This document shows positions 1-6,854 of a DNA stretch of 19,430 bases, piece by piece. The stretch covers positions 1 to 19,430 of the forward strand of contig JAFADX010000337.1 of assembly GCA_023424475.1 (NCBI GenBank), in the 5' to 3' direction. Below the pieces are notes generated by a model. The model saw only the letters and a program-made list of their open reading frames with translations, ran no database searches and was not told the origin of the DNA. The position numbers and the translations under genes were made by a program. The stretch comes from Pseudomonadota bacterium. Lineage in GTDB: Bacteria; Pseudomonadota; Alphaproteobacteria; Acetobacterales; Acetobacteraceae. Every line of letters starts with the position of its first letter. Position 1 is the stretch's first letter.

Positions 1-807
1 GGGTGGAGCGGCGCGAGTCGGCTCGGGCGGTGCGACCGCTGCGGGCGGCGTGGCGGGCGCGGACGGTGCGGCCGGTGCGGGGCTGGTGGTCACGGTGGTC
101 TCCTGGGGCGGGGTGAGCGGCGCTGACGGCGCCGGCGCGGCCGGGGTCTCCGGCGTCGTCTCGGGCATGGCTGGGTCCTCGTCAGGCAGGGCGGGCTCGA
201 TCGCCGGCGCGGGGAGGCCCTGCTCCCCCTGCGCGCGGACCGACGCATCGCGGTCCACTGGGACCGGCACGACGGAGATCTCGAAGGGCTCCCAATCCAC
301 CGCGCGGTGGATGGTCTCGCCCGATGCCGCATCGGACCGCGGCTCGTAGCGGTGCACGCGGTAGCCGACGCTCACCGCGCGCAGCGTGCCGTCGGCGATG
401 CGCTGCCAGATCGGCTCCACATCGGCCGCTGAGCTGAACTGCAGCGTGGCGTAGCCGCGGCCGCGCTCGAGACGCGCGGCGGTTACGCGGCCGAGCACGT
501 CGCGCGCCCCGCCGCGGCGATGGGTGTCGAGCACCGGAGCGCGGCCGGAGCGCAGCGCCTCCATGCGCACCGCGCTCGGCGACATCTCCAACTCCTCGGT
601 GATCAGGCCGAGGGCGGGGACGAAGTTGCGGGCGCGAGCGCCGGTCGACCACACCACCTCGACCGTGCGGGCGGCGCGATCGACGGTGGCAGGCGCGGTG
701 ATGGCGCGCTGCGCCACGATCGACTGCTCAGCAGCAGGAAGTCGATCGGGCGCAGCAGCAGGCTCCGGCGCGGGGTCGCCCCCGCCCGGTTCGGCGGTTT
801 CGGTCAT
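1..807 (-). CDS. HK97-family prohead protease, C-terminus cut by window edge (probable protease-capsid fusion)
   Basis: The frame stays open from an ATG at 807 to the window edge (269 codons, no stop). The N-terminal half resembles peptidase family U35 (HK97 prohead protease), the serine protease that processes scaffold and capsid during head maturation. Visible marks are VLDTHRR with the likely catalytic His at about residue 96, AVSVGYRV with the likely Ser at about 146, and the family-typical WEPFEISVVPVPVD at 172-185. From about residue 195 the chain becomes a long Pro/Ala/Thr-rich linker with no fold expected. Family knowledge: in many alphaproteobacterial prophages this arrangement is a protease-linker-major capsid fusion. 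That the missing part is capsid is inference. It lies 49 bp after the portal gene, the normal head-gene order, with a modest GGGA ribosome site before the ATG. Identity of the protease half is fairly secure. Confidence 0.85.
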   Translation of the reverse strand, partial: MTETAEPGGGDPAPEPAAAPDRLPAAEQSIVAQRAITAPATVDRAARTVEVVWSTGARARNFVPALGLITEELEMSPSAVRMEALRSGRAPVLDTHRRGGARDVLGRVTAARLERGRGYATLQFSSAADVEPIWQRIADGTLRAVSVGYRVHRYEPRSDAASGETIHRAVDWEPFEISVVPVPVDRDASVRAQGEQGLPAPAIEPALPDEDPAMPETTPETPAAPAPSAPLTPPQETTVTTSPAPAAPSAPATPPAAVAPPEPTRAAPP

Positions 808-856
808 GTGGATATCCCTGTGGGAAAGATCGGGATGATCTGTGGATGAGCGGCGC

Positions 857-2344
857 TCAGCCCGGCTCCGCCTGACCTGTGTCCGGCTGGCGCTGTGGAG
901 CCGCCGCCCCTGTCGCCGCGATCTCCACCGCGGCTATCTGCGCGGCGTCCTGGGCGGCGCCGGACTTCGCGACGCGGCGCGGATCGGTGTCGAGCGCGAG
1001 GCCGGCCTCGTCGAGCAGGGCGTTGGCCTCGCGGATCATCTCCACGGCGGCCCGGAAGTCGTAGCCGAAGGCCCCGGCCGCCTCGGGCTGCGGGACGAAG
1101 CCAGCGCGCACCTGGGCAATCAGCGCGGTGGTGTCCTTTAGCGGGTCGATCATCTCGTGCGCCGGCGGGACGTGCGACACGCCGTCCGGCATGTCGGCGC
1201 CCCACAGACCGAGGAGGGCACCTTGCGCGTGGAACCGCTCGGCGATGGGGCGCACGAGCATCGGGATCAGCATGCCGTACTGCACCTGCTCGCAGAGCCG
1301 GCGGAACTCGATCTTGCCCGCGCGGAGCGAGGAGTAGTTCGCCTGGGTGAGATCGCCCGAGACCTGGTCGTAGGTCAGGCCGGCGCCGACCGCGGCGGCC
1401 TCGAGCGCGCGGCGGGCGAAGGCGGCGTGGCTGCCGCCGCCCGAGGGGTTCACGACTTCCACCGAGCCCATGCCGCGGCGATACAGGATCATGCCCGGTT
1501 CGAAGCTCTCGACCGTCCGACCCTGAGCGTCGCGCAGTAGGCCGGCCGCCGCACCCGTCAGCGCCTCGTCACCCTCTTCGGTGACGACCGCGGCGAGGCA
1601 GGCCTCGATCTTGGCCTTCATGAGCAGCGCAGCCTCGTAGTCGCCGAGGTCACGCAGTCGCAGCAGGATGGGCGCCAGCCAGGAGACGTCGCGCAGCTGA
1701 CCGGGGCGGCGCTTGCGATAGACGTGCAGGACCTCCGATGCCGGGATGCGCTCGCTGCTGAGCCAGGTCGCTCCCGGCAGGATCCAGGCCGCGCCAGGGT
1801 GGACGCGATGCAGCCAATAGCCGATTGGCGCACCGGCCTCGCCGAGGGCGATGCCCTGGATCGTCGGCGCGCCCTCCACCGTGCCGTTATGCGCGGTGTC
1901 GAGGTGGTCGCTCTCCAGCACCTGCAGCCGCAGCCCGATCGGGTTGGCGGGCGATGGCGGCACCATCAGGAACCGGACGAAGCATTCGCCGCTCTCGACA
2001 ACCGCCCGCATGACCAGCGCCTGCAGGCCATAGAGGTCGAGCCGCCCCTCGGCGTCGCAGGCGGAGCTCTCCGCCCAGCGTTGCCAGGCGCGGCCGTGTG
2101 CGTCGTCGGGCCAGCGCGTGGTGATGCCGGCGCCGACGGCGTTGCCAGTCCAGAGATCAACGATGCGGCTGGCGTAGGGGTCGTTGCGCACGGCGTCGCG
2201 GGCGCGGCGCACCACCGTCGCCGCGGCCATGCCGACTTCGGCATTGGCACTGCCGCCGGAGGGTGCCCAGGCCGAAGCACGATGGTCGTGCGCGGCGGCG
2301 TAGCCGCGCAGCGCCAGCCATGCAGCGCGCAGGCGTTCCATCAT
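857..2344 (-). CDS. Phage portal protein, lambda (GpB) family
   Basis: A 495-aa protein of the usual length for the lambda-type portal family, which forms the dodecameric ring at the capsid vertex through which DNA is pumped and to which the connector attaches. The N-terminal part (about residues 35-80: VRRARDAVRNDPYASRIVDLW, then GNAVGAGITTRW) and the middle segment around LQVLESDHLD are characteristic. The C-terminal 50 residues are Ala-rich and low in complexity. Start: ATG at 2344 (a second ATG follows at 2341) with GGAG about 10 nt upstream. In lambda-like order it should directly follow the gpW-like gene, but here a plus-strand toxin-antitoxin pair separates them, so it may need its own promoter or read-through across vapBC. 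The prohead protease gene follows. Confident family call. Confidence 0.93.
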   Translation of the reverse strand: MMERLRAAWLALRGYAAAHDHRASAWAPSGGSANAEVGMAAATVVRRARDAVRNDPYASRIVDLWTGNAVGAGITTRWPDDAHGRAWQRWAESSACDAEGRLDLYGLQALVMRAVVESGECFVRFLMVPPSPANPIGLRLQVLESDHLDTAHNGTVEGAPTIQGIALGEAGAPIGYWLHRVHPGAAWILPGATWLSSERIPASEVLHVYRKRRPGQLRDVSWLAPILLRLRDLGDYEAALLMKAKIEACLAAVVTEEGDEALTGAAAGLLRDAQGRTVESFEPGMILYRRGMGSVEVVNPSGGGSHAAFARRALEAAAVGAGLTYDQVSGDLTQANYSSLRAGKIEFRRLCEQVQYGMLIPMLVRPIAERFHAQGALLGLWGADMPDGVSHVPPAHEMIDPLKDTTALIAQVRAGFVPQPEAAGAFGYDFRAAVEMIREANALLDEAGLALDTDPRRVAKSGAAQDAAQIAAVEIAATGAAAPQRQPDTGQAEPG

Positions 2345-2412
2345 CCCGCGATCTCCACTGGAAGCCGCCCGCGCAAGGCCTTAAGTAAGACCCGAAAGTA
2401 CATTGGTATTAC

Positions 2413-2417
2413 AGGAG
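2413..2417 (+). promoter_or_regulatory. Ribosome binding site of the AbrB-type antitoxin gene
   Basis: AGGAG lies 6 nt before the ATG at 2424. It decides against the TTG at 2403 in the same frame, which would put this purine run inside the coding sequence. Confidence 0.6.
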
Positions 2418-2423
2418 CACCCC

Positions 2424-2669
2424 ATGGCCACGACGGTCACGACCAAGGGTCAGGTCACCATCCCGAAGGAGGTCCGCGACCTGCTGGGTATCAAGCCGGG
2501 CAGCGCCGTCACCTTCGAAGTCGCCGAGGACGGCCGCGTGGTTCTCAACAAGGCTGGCCACCGCGGCCCCGCCACGCGCCCACCGAGCCGCTTCGCGAAG
2601 CTGCGCGGCCGAGCCAGCGCCGGCATGACCACAGAGGAAATCATGGCGCTGACGCGCGGCGAGGAGTGA
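2424..2669 (+). CDS. vapB: AbrB/SpoVT-family antitoxin (VapB-like)
   Basis: An 81-aa protein. Residues 1-45 form a swapped-hairpin AbrB domain: TVTTKGQVTIPKEVRDLLGI, then KPGSAVTFEV and GRVVLNK, the classic DNA-binding antitoxin signature. The C-terminal part (FAKLRGRASAGMTTEEIMAL, about 58-77) is the extended tail that in this family wraps around the toxin active site. Known role of the family: neutralises the PIN toxin and represses its own promoter. The stop codon is 1 nt before the toxin start, so the two form an operon. The pair lies on the strand opposite to all neighbouring head genes, as expected for an independently acquired moron. Family and pairing are clear; the symbol reflects the VapBC class, not a specific orthologue. 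Confidence 0.88.
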   Translation: MATTVTTKGQVTIPKEVRDLLGIKPGSAVTFEVAEDGRVVLNKAGHRGPATRPPSRFAKLRGRASAGMTTEEIMALTRGEE

Positions 2670-2670
2670 G

Positions 2671-3075
2671 GTGACCCTCGTCGACACCAATGTCCTGCTC
2701 GACCTCGTCACCGACAATGCGGACTGGGCAGAATGGTCGCAGCGCCAGCTTGAGGCCGCGGCGGTGCGCGGGCCGGTGCTGATCAACGATGTGGTCTATG
2801 CCGAGCTCTCGGTGGGCTTCCTACGTATGGAGGAGGTCAACGAGGTCCTCGCCATCGCTCAGGTGGAGACCGCTCCCATCTCGCGCGAGGCGCTGTTCCT
2901 CGCCGGCAAGGTGTTCCAGCGTTACCGCGCCGGCGGCGGCACCCGCACGGGCGTGCTGCCGGATTTCTTCATCGGGGCGCATGCCGCGGTGGCGCAGCTG
3001 CCGCTGCTGACCCGCGATGTGCGCCGGTACCGCACCTATTTCCCAACCGTGCGGCTGATCGCGCCAATGGATTGA
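2671..3075 (+). CDS. vapC: PIN-domain ribonuclease toxin (VapC-like)
   Basis: A 134-aa PIN-domain protein of standard VapC length. The four acidic residues that bind the catalytic metal in this family can be placed: D5 (LVDTNVLLD), E45 (VVYAELSVGF), D98 (LPDFFIGAHAA) and D116 (LLTRDVRRYRTYFP). VapC toxins are Mg2+-dependent endoribonucleases that usually cut tRNA or rRNA; the target here cannot be read from sequence. The start is a GTG at 2671, one base after the antitoxin stop, with the GAGGAG at the antitoxin 3' end (2661-2666) serving as ribosome site, so translation is coupled. It converges with the gpW-like gene, whose stop is 16 bp away. All catalytic residues are intact, so the toxin is predicted active. 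Confidence 0.9.
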   Translation: MTLVDTNVLLDLVTDNADWAEWSQRQLEAAAVRGPVLINDVVYAELSVGFLRMEEVNEVLAIAQVETAPISREALFLAGKVFQRYRAGGGTRTGVLPDFFIGAHAAVAQLPLLTRDVRRYRTYFPTVRLIAPMD

Positions 3076-3091
3076 GCGCCTCCGCCCGCGC

Positions 3092-3328
3092 TCACGTACT
3101 GCCTCCGCGACTGAAGCTTGCCAGCGTCACGGAAGGCCGCCGCGCCGCGCTGTTCTCGGCGCCATGGAGCGCGGCCAGTGCGCGGCCGAGCTCATCGAGG
3201 CTGCGGTACTCCACGGTGCGGCCGTCAAAAGTCACGCGCGTGGTGCCGCCGGTATAGGCCGCGGCCAGCACTGCCGCACCGCTGCCGGCGGGCTGCGCCA
3301 GCGCCCAGGCGAGGACGGCGGGATCCAT
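3092..3328 (-). CDS. gpW-like head-tail joining protein
   Basis: A 78-aa protein, close to lambda gpW in length and position (between terminase and portal). The segment GGTTRVTFDGRTVEYRSLDE at about 27-46, continuing LGRALAALHG, matches the recurrent gpW pattern of a short beta hairpin with 'RTVEYRS' followed by an amphipathic helix. Family role: a small connector protein that sits below the portal and allows tail attachment. The start is fixed by an overlap: its ATG (3328-3326) shares one base with the TGA (3330-3328) of the preceding gene. A longer same-frame reading starting at 3805 only antisenses or shifts across the upstream gene and is not used. After the stop the next minus-strand gene is portal, but vapBC intervenes. 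Confidence 0.72.
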   Translation of the reverse strand: MDPAVLAWALAQPAGSGAAVLAAAYTGGTTRVTFDGRTVEYRSLDELGRALAALHGAENSAARRPSVTLASFSRGGST

Positions 3329-3936
3329 CAGGCCGCCCGCAGCGTCGGCAGCGGCGTCGCTACGTTCACGAGATAGGACAGCCCGTTCGGCGGGTTCGGC
3401 ATGATCGGCACACCAGCCTGGTGGCTCAACGCCGCGAAGAAGCCATTCTCGCTGCCGGTGGTGCCGCCACCGGCACCGCCATCGGCCGAGGCCGAGCCAA
3501 GCAATAGCGTGTTTCCGCCGCTGAACGCCTGGGTGCTGGTGCCGCGCACCGAGGGCGTGCCCGAGAAGCACAGCAGCAGCCAACAGACCCCGGCCGGGAT
3601 CCAACGCGACTGCGCGAAGGGGCAGAGCGCGTTGCCGGCCGAGGCAGTGTCGGCGTCCGCCAGCGGCTCTTCGATGAGGCGCCCGGGATGCCCCGTTCCG
3701 TCGTCGGCAGCCAGCGCCATCCGCAGAACACCGGCCGCGCCCGTCGTCACACTGACCGCCATGGCCGAGAACAGCCCGGGCCGCGCCAGCACGTAGGGCA
3801 CGCAAAGGAGCCGGTTCGCCGTCATCGCGACCGCACCGCCGACGGCGCGCGCATGCTGCGAGGCGTAGAAGCGCCCCGAGACGTAGGGCAGCATCGCCGG
3901 CGCCGGCGGCAGGTAGTGCTGGAAGAGCGCGGTCAT
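3328..3936 (-). CDS. Uncharacterised phage structural-region protein (202 aa)
   Basis: I do not recognise this family. The 202-aa product starts MTALFQHYLPPAPAMLPYVS and has a Gly/Ser/Ala/Thr-rich composition with many short hydrophobic stretches (VSVTTGAAGVLRMALAADDG at about 62-81; ALCPFAQSRWIPAGVCWLLL at about 102-121). There is no clear signal peptide, transmembrane helix or catalytic motif. Repeated beta-prone, glycine-rich segments are compatible with a virion surface or decoration/fibre-like protein, but that is inference. It is coupled on both sides: its ATG overlaps the preceding stop (ATGA at 3936-3933) and its TGA overlaps the gpW-like start by one base. Sitting between large terminase and gpW is unusual for lambda-like head modules, where terminase is normally followed directly by gpW and portal. 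Confidence 0.75.
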   Translation of the reverse strand: MTALFQHYLPPAPAMLPYVSGRFYASQHARAVGGAVAMTANRLLCVPYVLARPGLFSAMAVSVTTGAAGVLRMALAADDGTGHPGRLIEEPLADADTASAGNALCPFAQSRWIPAGVCWLLLCFSGTPSVRGTSTQAFSGGNTLLLGSASADGGAGGGTTGSENGFFAALSHQAGVPIMPNPPNGLSYLVNVATPLPTLRAA

Positions 3937-4286
3937 GCGAGGGGCCGGATGCCGAGGGTGAGCAGGCGCTCCGTGGCCTGATTCACCGGTGCGGCGGCGA
4001 GGCCCGAGCGCAGCCGCAGCCAGGGCCAGCCGAGCAGCAGCGTGGGTGGCAGCGTCAGCGCGCGGCCGGCCACGACCGTCAGGACCACCTCATTGCCGAG
4101 GTGGTCGTAAAGGTCGGCCCAGGCCGCGGGCTCGCCCTCATCGAGCGAACCCTGCAGGGTGAGCGGCGCATCGGTCCAGGCCGCGGGCAGCAGCAGCAGG
4201 CAGACGCCGTAGCCGACGCTGGCGACGGGCCCGCTCAGCGCCTGGCCGGCGGCGATGCTGGTGCGCACGGGCACGGTCGCGGTCAT
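3933..4286 (-). CDS. Uncharacterised small phage protein (117 aa) after large terminase
   Basis: Family not recognised. The 117-aa product begins MTATVPVRTSIAAGQALSGP and is beta-rich and hydrophobic, with GVCLLLLPAAW (27-37), VVLTVVAGRALTLPPTLLLG (67-86) and a short basic WPWLRLRSG segment. It contains an acidic DEGEPAAWADLYDHLG stretch at 49-64. Start choice: ATG at 4286, 14 nt after the large-terminase stop, with GGAG about 9 nt upstream; a same-frame extension to 4649 would lie wholly inside the terminase gene. The 3' end overlaps the following 202-aa gene as ATGA, so the two are probably made together and may interact. A role in head assembly is suggested only by location. Confidence 0.75.
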   Translation of the reverse strand: MTATVPVRTSIAAGQALSGPVASVGYGVCLLLLPAAWTDAPLTLQGSLDEGEPAAWADLYDHLGNEVVLTVVAGRALTLPPTLLLGWPWLRLRSGLAAAPVNQATERLLTLGIRPLA

Positions 4287-4300
4287 CAGAATCTCCAGTG

Positions 4301-6244
4301 TCAGCGCAGCCAGCCCTGGCGCGGGGCGAGCCAACCACGCGGGCGATGGGCGCTGGGGGGTGTTGCGGGCGTCGCCAGTTCGGCCTGCGGTAACGCCGGT
4401 GGGTGGGCGACATTCCCGGCGGCGGGAAGCTCGCTCGGCCGCAGCGGGGCATCGGCGATCTGGTCCCGCAGCTGCTGCCAGAAGCGCTCGCCGTAGCGGT
4501 CGGCACCGAGCAGCCAGAGCGCCGCACGCGCCAGCACGGCGCAGTCCAGCGCCTCGTTGCGTTCCCGCAGCTTCGCCCATTCCTGCCGGGCAAACCCGCG
4601 GCGATCCTTGGTGGTGCGCAGCTGCTCGGCGACCAGCTGCTTGACCCACTCCGCCTCGATGCCCCGCGGCAGATGCACCCAGCCGGGCGGCACCTCCTCC
4701 GCGTCGCCGCGACCAAGCCAGAGCCGGCGATAGAGATCAGCCTTCCAGGTCGAGACGGAGACGGTCCACAGCTTCAGGCCGCGCCGCAGCTTGCGGCCAT
4801 CGACCAGAGCGTCCACCGGCGTCGGGCCCTGCACGGGCTGCGCCCGGTTCCAGCCATCGACGCCCTTGGTCGGCGCGATGCGCGGATCGCGCAGTCGACG
4901 CAGATGGCCATAGACGGCGGCGGTGTCGCGGCCGCCGGTGTCGATGCAGAGCCGGGCGATGCGCATCGCGCCACCGCCGTGGCGTGGCCAGTCCCTTGCC
5001 AGCAGCTTCGCCAGTTCGTCCCAGGGCTCGCGGTCCCGCGGGCTGCCCTGGATCACCACGTGATCGACCAACCAGGAGGAAAAGCCCTCGGCCCAGCCCC
5101 AGACGTCGCATTCCAGCCGATCATCCTGCACGTCGATGCCCGCGGTCAGCACCAGCGCGCCGGAAGGCACCACGCCCATGGCGAAATCCTCGCGGCGCTC
5201 GACCAGGCGCTCCCAATCCGGCGCCTCGCCCTGTTCCTGCCAGGTCTCGCCCAGCACGGTGTTCCGAAACGTCTTGATGTCCTCGGGCTTGCCCTGGGCG
5301 GCCTCCCAATCGCGGGCGATCTGCGCCCAGGAGAGCCAGCCCACCGGCGAGTAGAGCGCCGAGATGTGGAAGCCGATCGTGTGCGGATCCTGGCCCTCGG
5401 CCGTCGCGCGCCATTCCCCGCCGCCGAGCATGACGGTCTTATCGTGCTCCTGCATCGGATGGTTGCAGGCCGAGCAATGATACCGCGCCGTCTCCGGTGC
5501 ACCCTTCTCCCAGATCAGCCGCTCGAAGCGCAGCCACTGCATCTCCCCGCAGTCCGGGCACGGCACGAAGAAGCGCCTCTGGTCGGACGCCAGGTACTCC
5601 CGCTCGATGCGGCTGCGGCCGGCGATGGTGGGCGTGCTGACCAGGAAGGCCTTGCGACGCCAGCCAAAGGTGCGAGCGCGCGCCTCGGCGAGCGCGATCG
5701 GATCACCCTCGCCGGCGACGTCGCCCGGATAGGCGTCCACCTCGTCGAGGAACAGGAACCGCGCCGTCATCGAGCGCAGGCCAACCGCGCTGTTGGCACC
5801 GGTCAGCACCAGGATGCCGCCAGGAAATTCCTTCGACAGCATGGTGTTGCCGCTGTCGCGGGCACGGGCCGGCGCAACCCGCTCCCGCAACGCGGGCGTC
5901 TCCTCCAGCAGTGGGTCGATGCGCTGGCGCGAGAAGCGCTTGGCCAGTTCCACGGTCGGCTGCACCGCCAACGCCGGCGCCGGCACGTGGTGCATGATAT
6001 AGCCGAGCCAGTTGTTTCCGCTTTCCGTGGCGCCCACCTGCGCGCCCTTCATGAAGACGACGCGCCGAGCGGGATGCACCGCGGACAGTGCATCCATCAC
6101 ATCCTTCAGATAGGGCGTGCGGCTGGTACGCCACGGGCCGGGCTCGGCGGAGGCGCGGCTGCCGAGCATGCGATGCCGCTCGGCCCATTCCGAGACGGTG
6201 AGCTGCGGCGGCGGCCGGAGCATCGCGCCGACGCGCCGGCGCAC
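4301..6244 (-). CDS. terL: Phage terminase large subunit, GpA family
   Basis: A 647-aa protein, the usual length of lambda GpA-type packaging motors (ATPase plus nuclease that cuts concatemers and drives DNA into the prohead). The N-terminal ATPase shows a Walker A-like KGAQVGATES at about 66-75 and a Walker B RFLFLDEVDAYP with the D-E pair at 167-168. A zinc-ribbon insertion follows (CPDC 229-232, CSAC 257-260). The C-terminal nuclease domain starts near TAGIDVQDDRLE, with a likely metal-binding Asp at 371, and further conserved DTGG and ALDCAVLARA segments lie downstream. The last 50 residues are Pro/Ala-rich. The start is taken as GTG at 6244, 4 nt after the small-subunit stop; an internal ATG at 6223 is the alternative. 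Family assignment is very secure. Confidence 0.95.
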   Translation of the reverse strand: MRRRVGAMLRPPPQLTVSEWAERHRMLGSRASAEPGPWRTSRTPYLKDVMDALSAVHPARRVVFMKGAQVGATESGNNWLGYIMHHVPAPALAVQPTVELAKRFSRQRIDPLLEETPALRERVAPARARDSGNTMLSKEFPGGILVLTGANSAVGLRSMTARFLFLDEVDAYPGDVAGEGDPIALAEARARTFGWRRKAFLVSTPTIAGRSRIEREYLASDQRRFFVPCPDCGEMQWLRFERLIWEKGAPETARYHCSACNHPMQEHDKTVMLGGGEWRATAEGQDPHTIGFHISALYSPVGWLSWAQIARDWEAAQGKPEDIKTFRNTVLGETWQEQGEAPDWERLVERREDFAMGVVPSGALVLTAGIDVQDDRLECDVWGWAEGFSSWLVDHVVIQGSPRDREPWDELAKLLARDWPRHGGGAMRIARLCIDTGGRDTAAVYGHLRRLRDPRIAPTKGVDGWNRAQPVQGPTPVDALVDGRKLRRGLKLWTVSVSTWKADLYRRLWLGRGDAEEVPPGWVHLPRGIEAEWVKQLVAEQLRTTKDRRGFARQEWAKLRERNEALDCAVLARAALWLLGADRYGERFWQQLRDQIADAPLRPSELPAAGNVAHPPALPQAELATPATPPSAHRPRGWLAPRQGWLR

Positions 6245-6248
6245 ATGC

Positions 6249-6764
6249 TCACGGCTGCGGAGAGCGGTCCCCTCCGAGGCCTGCGGGATCGAAGCGATCG
6301 GCCGCCTCCGTCAGCAGATCGTTGATGTGGCTCTGCAGGATGGTCTGCAGCAGGTGCGGATCGACGGCGAGCTCGGCGGCGATCAGGCCTGACACGCGCG
6401 CCGGCCAGTTCAGCAGCGCGTCGCGCATGGTGCTGCCGATCTCGTCGAGCGCGGCGTTGGCCTCGGTGACATCGACCAGGCGGCGCTTGGTCTCATCCAG
6501 CGAGAGGCGCTGCGCCTCCACCTTCAGGGCGAGCTGCGCGACCTTCAGCCGGGCGAAGGGCGTGCCCTCGGCGCCGGCGCTGCTGGCCAGAGGCGAGCGG
6601 GCGGGGTTGGCGGTCTCGGTCAGGCGGCGGCGGGTCTTGTCGATGTCCCACTGGCCGTCTGGCTCGCGGGCAATGCGGCCGGCCCGTTCGGCCTTGTGGA
6701 TGGCGGTGTCGCTGACGCCGAGGCGACGGGCGGCCTCGCGCGTGGAGGCGGTGAGTTCCGGCAT
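6249..6764 (-). CDS. Terminase small subunit, Nu1-like DNA-binding protein
   Basis: A 171-aa protein directly upstream of the large terminase, as in lambda (Nu1-A). Residues 6-48 (STREAARRLGVSDTAIHKAE, then RAGRIAREPDGQWDIDK) form a winged-helix/MerR-like DNA-recognition module of the Nu1 kind. The middle (about 65-100) is helical and charged (ARLKVAQLALKVEAQRLSLD), and the C-terminal part (about 110-160) is a helical multimerisation/large-subunit-binding region. Known role: recognises the phage packaging site and recruits the large subunit. Start ATG at 6764 is supported by GGGAGG about 8 nt upstream. Its HTH module is nearly duplicated in the 133-aa gene at 15896-16297. Confident by motif and synteny. 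Confidence 0.85.
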   Translation of the reverse strand: MPELTASTREAARRLGVSDTAIHKAERAGRIAREPDGQWDIDKTRRRLTETANPARSPLASSAGAEGTPFARLKVAQLALKVEAQRLSLDETKRRLVDVTEANAALDEIGSTMRDALLNWPARVSGLIAAELAVDPHLLQTILQSHINDLLTEAADRFDPAGLGGDRSPQP

Positions 6765-6784
6765 GGCGGCGACCTCCCGCCGCG

Positions 6785-6800
6785 CGTGATGGTCATCACG
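6785..6800. promoter_or_regulatory. 16-bp near-perfect palindrome upstream of terminase genes
   Basis: CGTGATG-GT-CATCACG is a 7-bp inverted repeat around a 2-bp centre, 20 bp upstream of the small-terminase start. A lambda-type cos region lies next to Nu1, so this could be a packaging or cut-site element, or an operator for the packaging operon. The symmetry is seen; both roles are inference. Confidence 0.4.
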
Positions 6801-6804
6801 AGCA

Positions 6805-6834
6805 AGGGCCCGCTACCCTCCGGCGGCGGGCCCT
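6805..6834 (-). terminator. Strong GC hairpin after the DUF3489 gene
   Basis: AGGGCCCGC and GCGGGCCCT form a perfect 9-bp stem with a 12-nt loop, 20 nt downstream of the DUF3489 stop codon on the minus strand. Only a short TTGCTCG follows, not a true U-tract, so it is an intrinsic-like or Rho-assisted terminator at best. Confidence 0.5.
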
Positions 6835-6854
6835 CGACGTGTCCGGCTCCGTGG

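Noticed and set aside
182..652. 156-codon minus-strand frame near the left edge
   Set aside because: It is in a different frame from the prohead protease, Arg-rich and motif-free. The true gene has no stop inside the window.
2380..2412. Promoter/operator for vapBC
   Set aside because: The stretch is less GC-rich, but I could not find a convincing -35/-10 pair or a clear inverted repeat, so no site is annotated.
4403..6325. Very long plus-strand open frame (640 codons) opposite the large terminase
   Set aside because: It is antisense to a gene with complete ATPase, zinc and nuclease motifs; its translation is Arg/His/Gln/Gly-rich without domains. Long opposite-strand frames are expected at this GC content.
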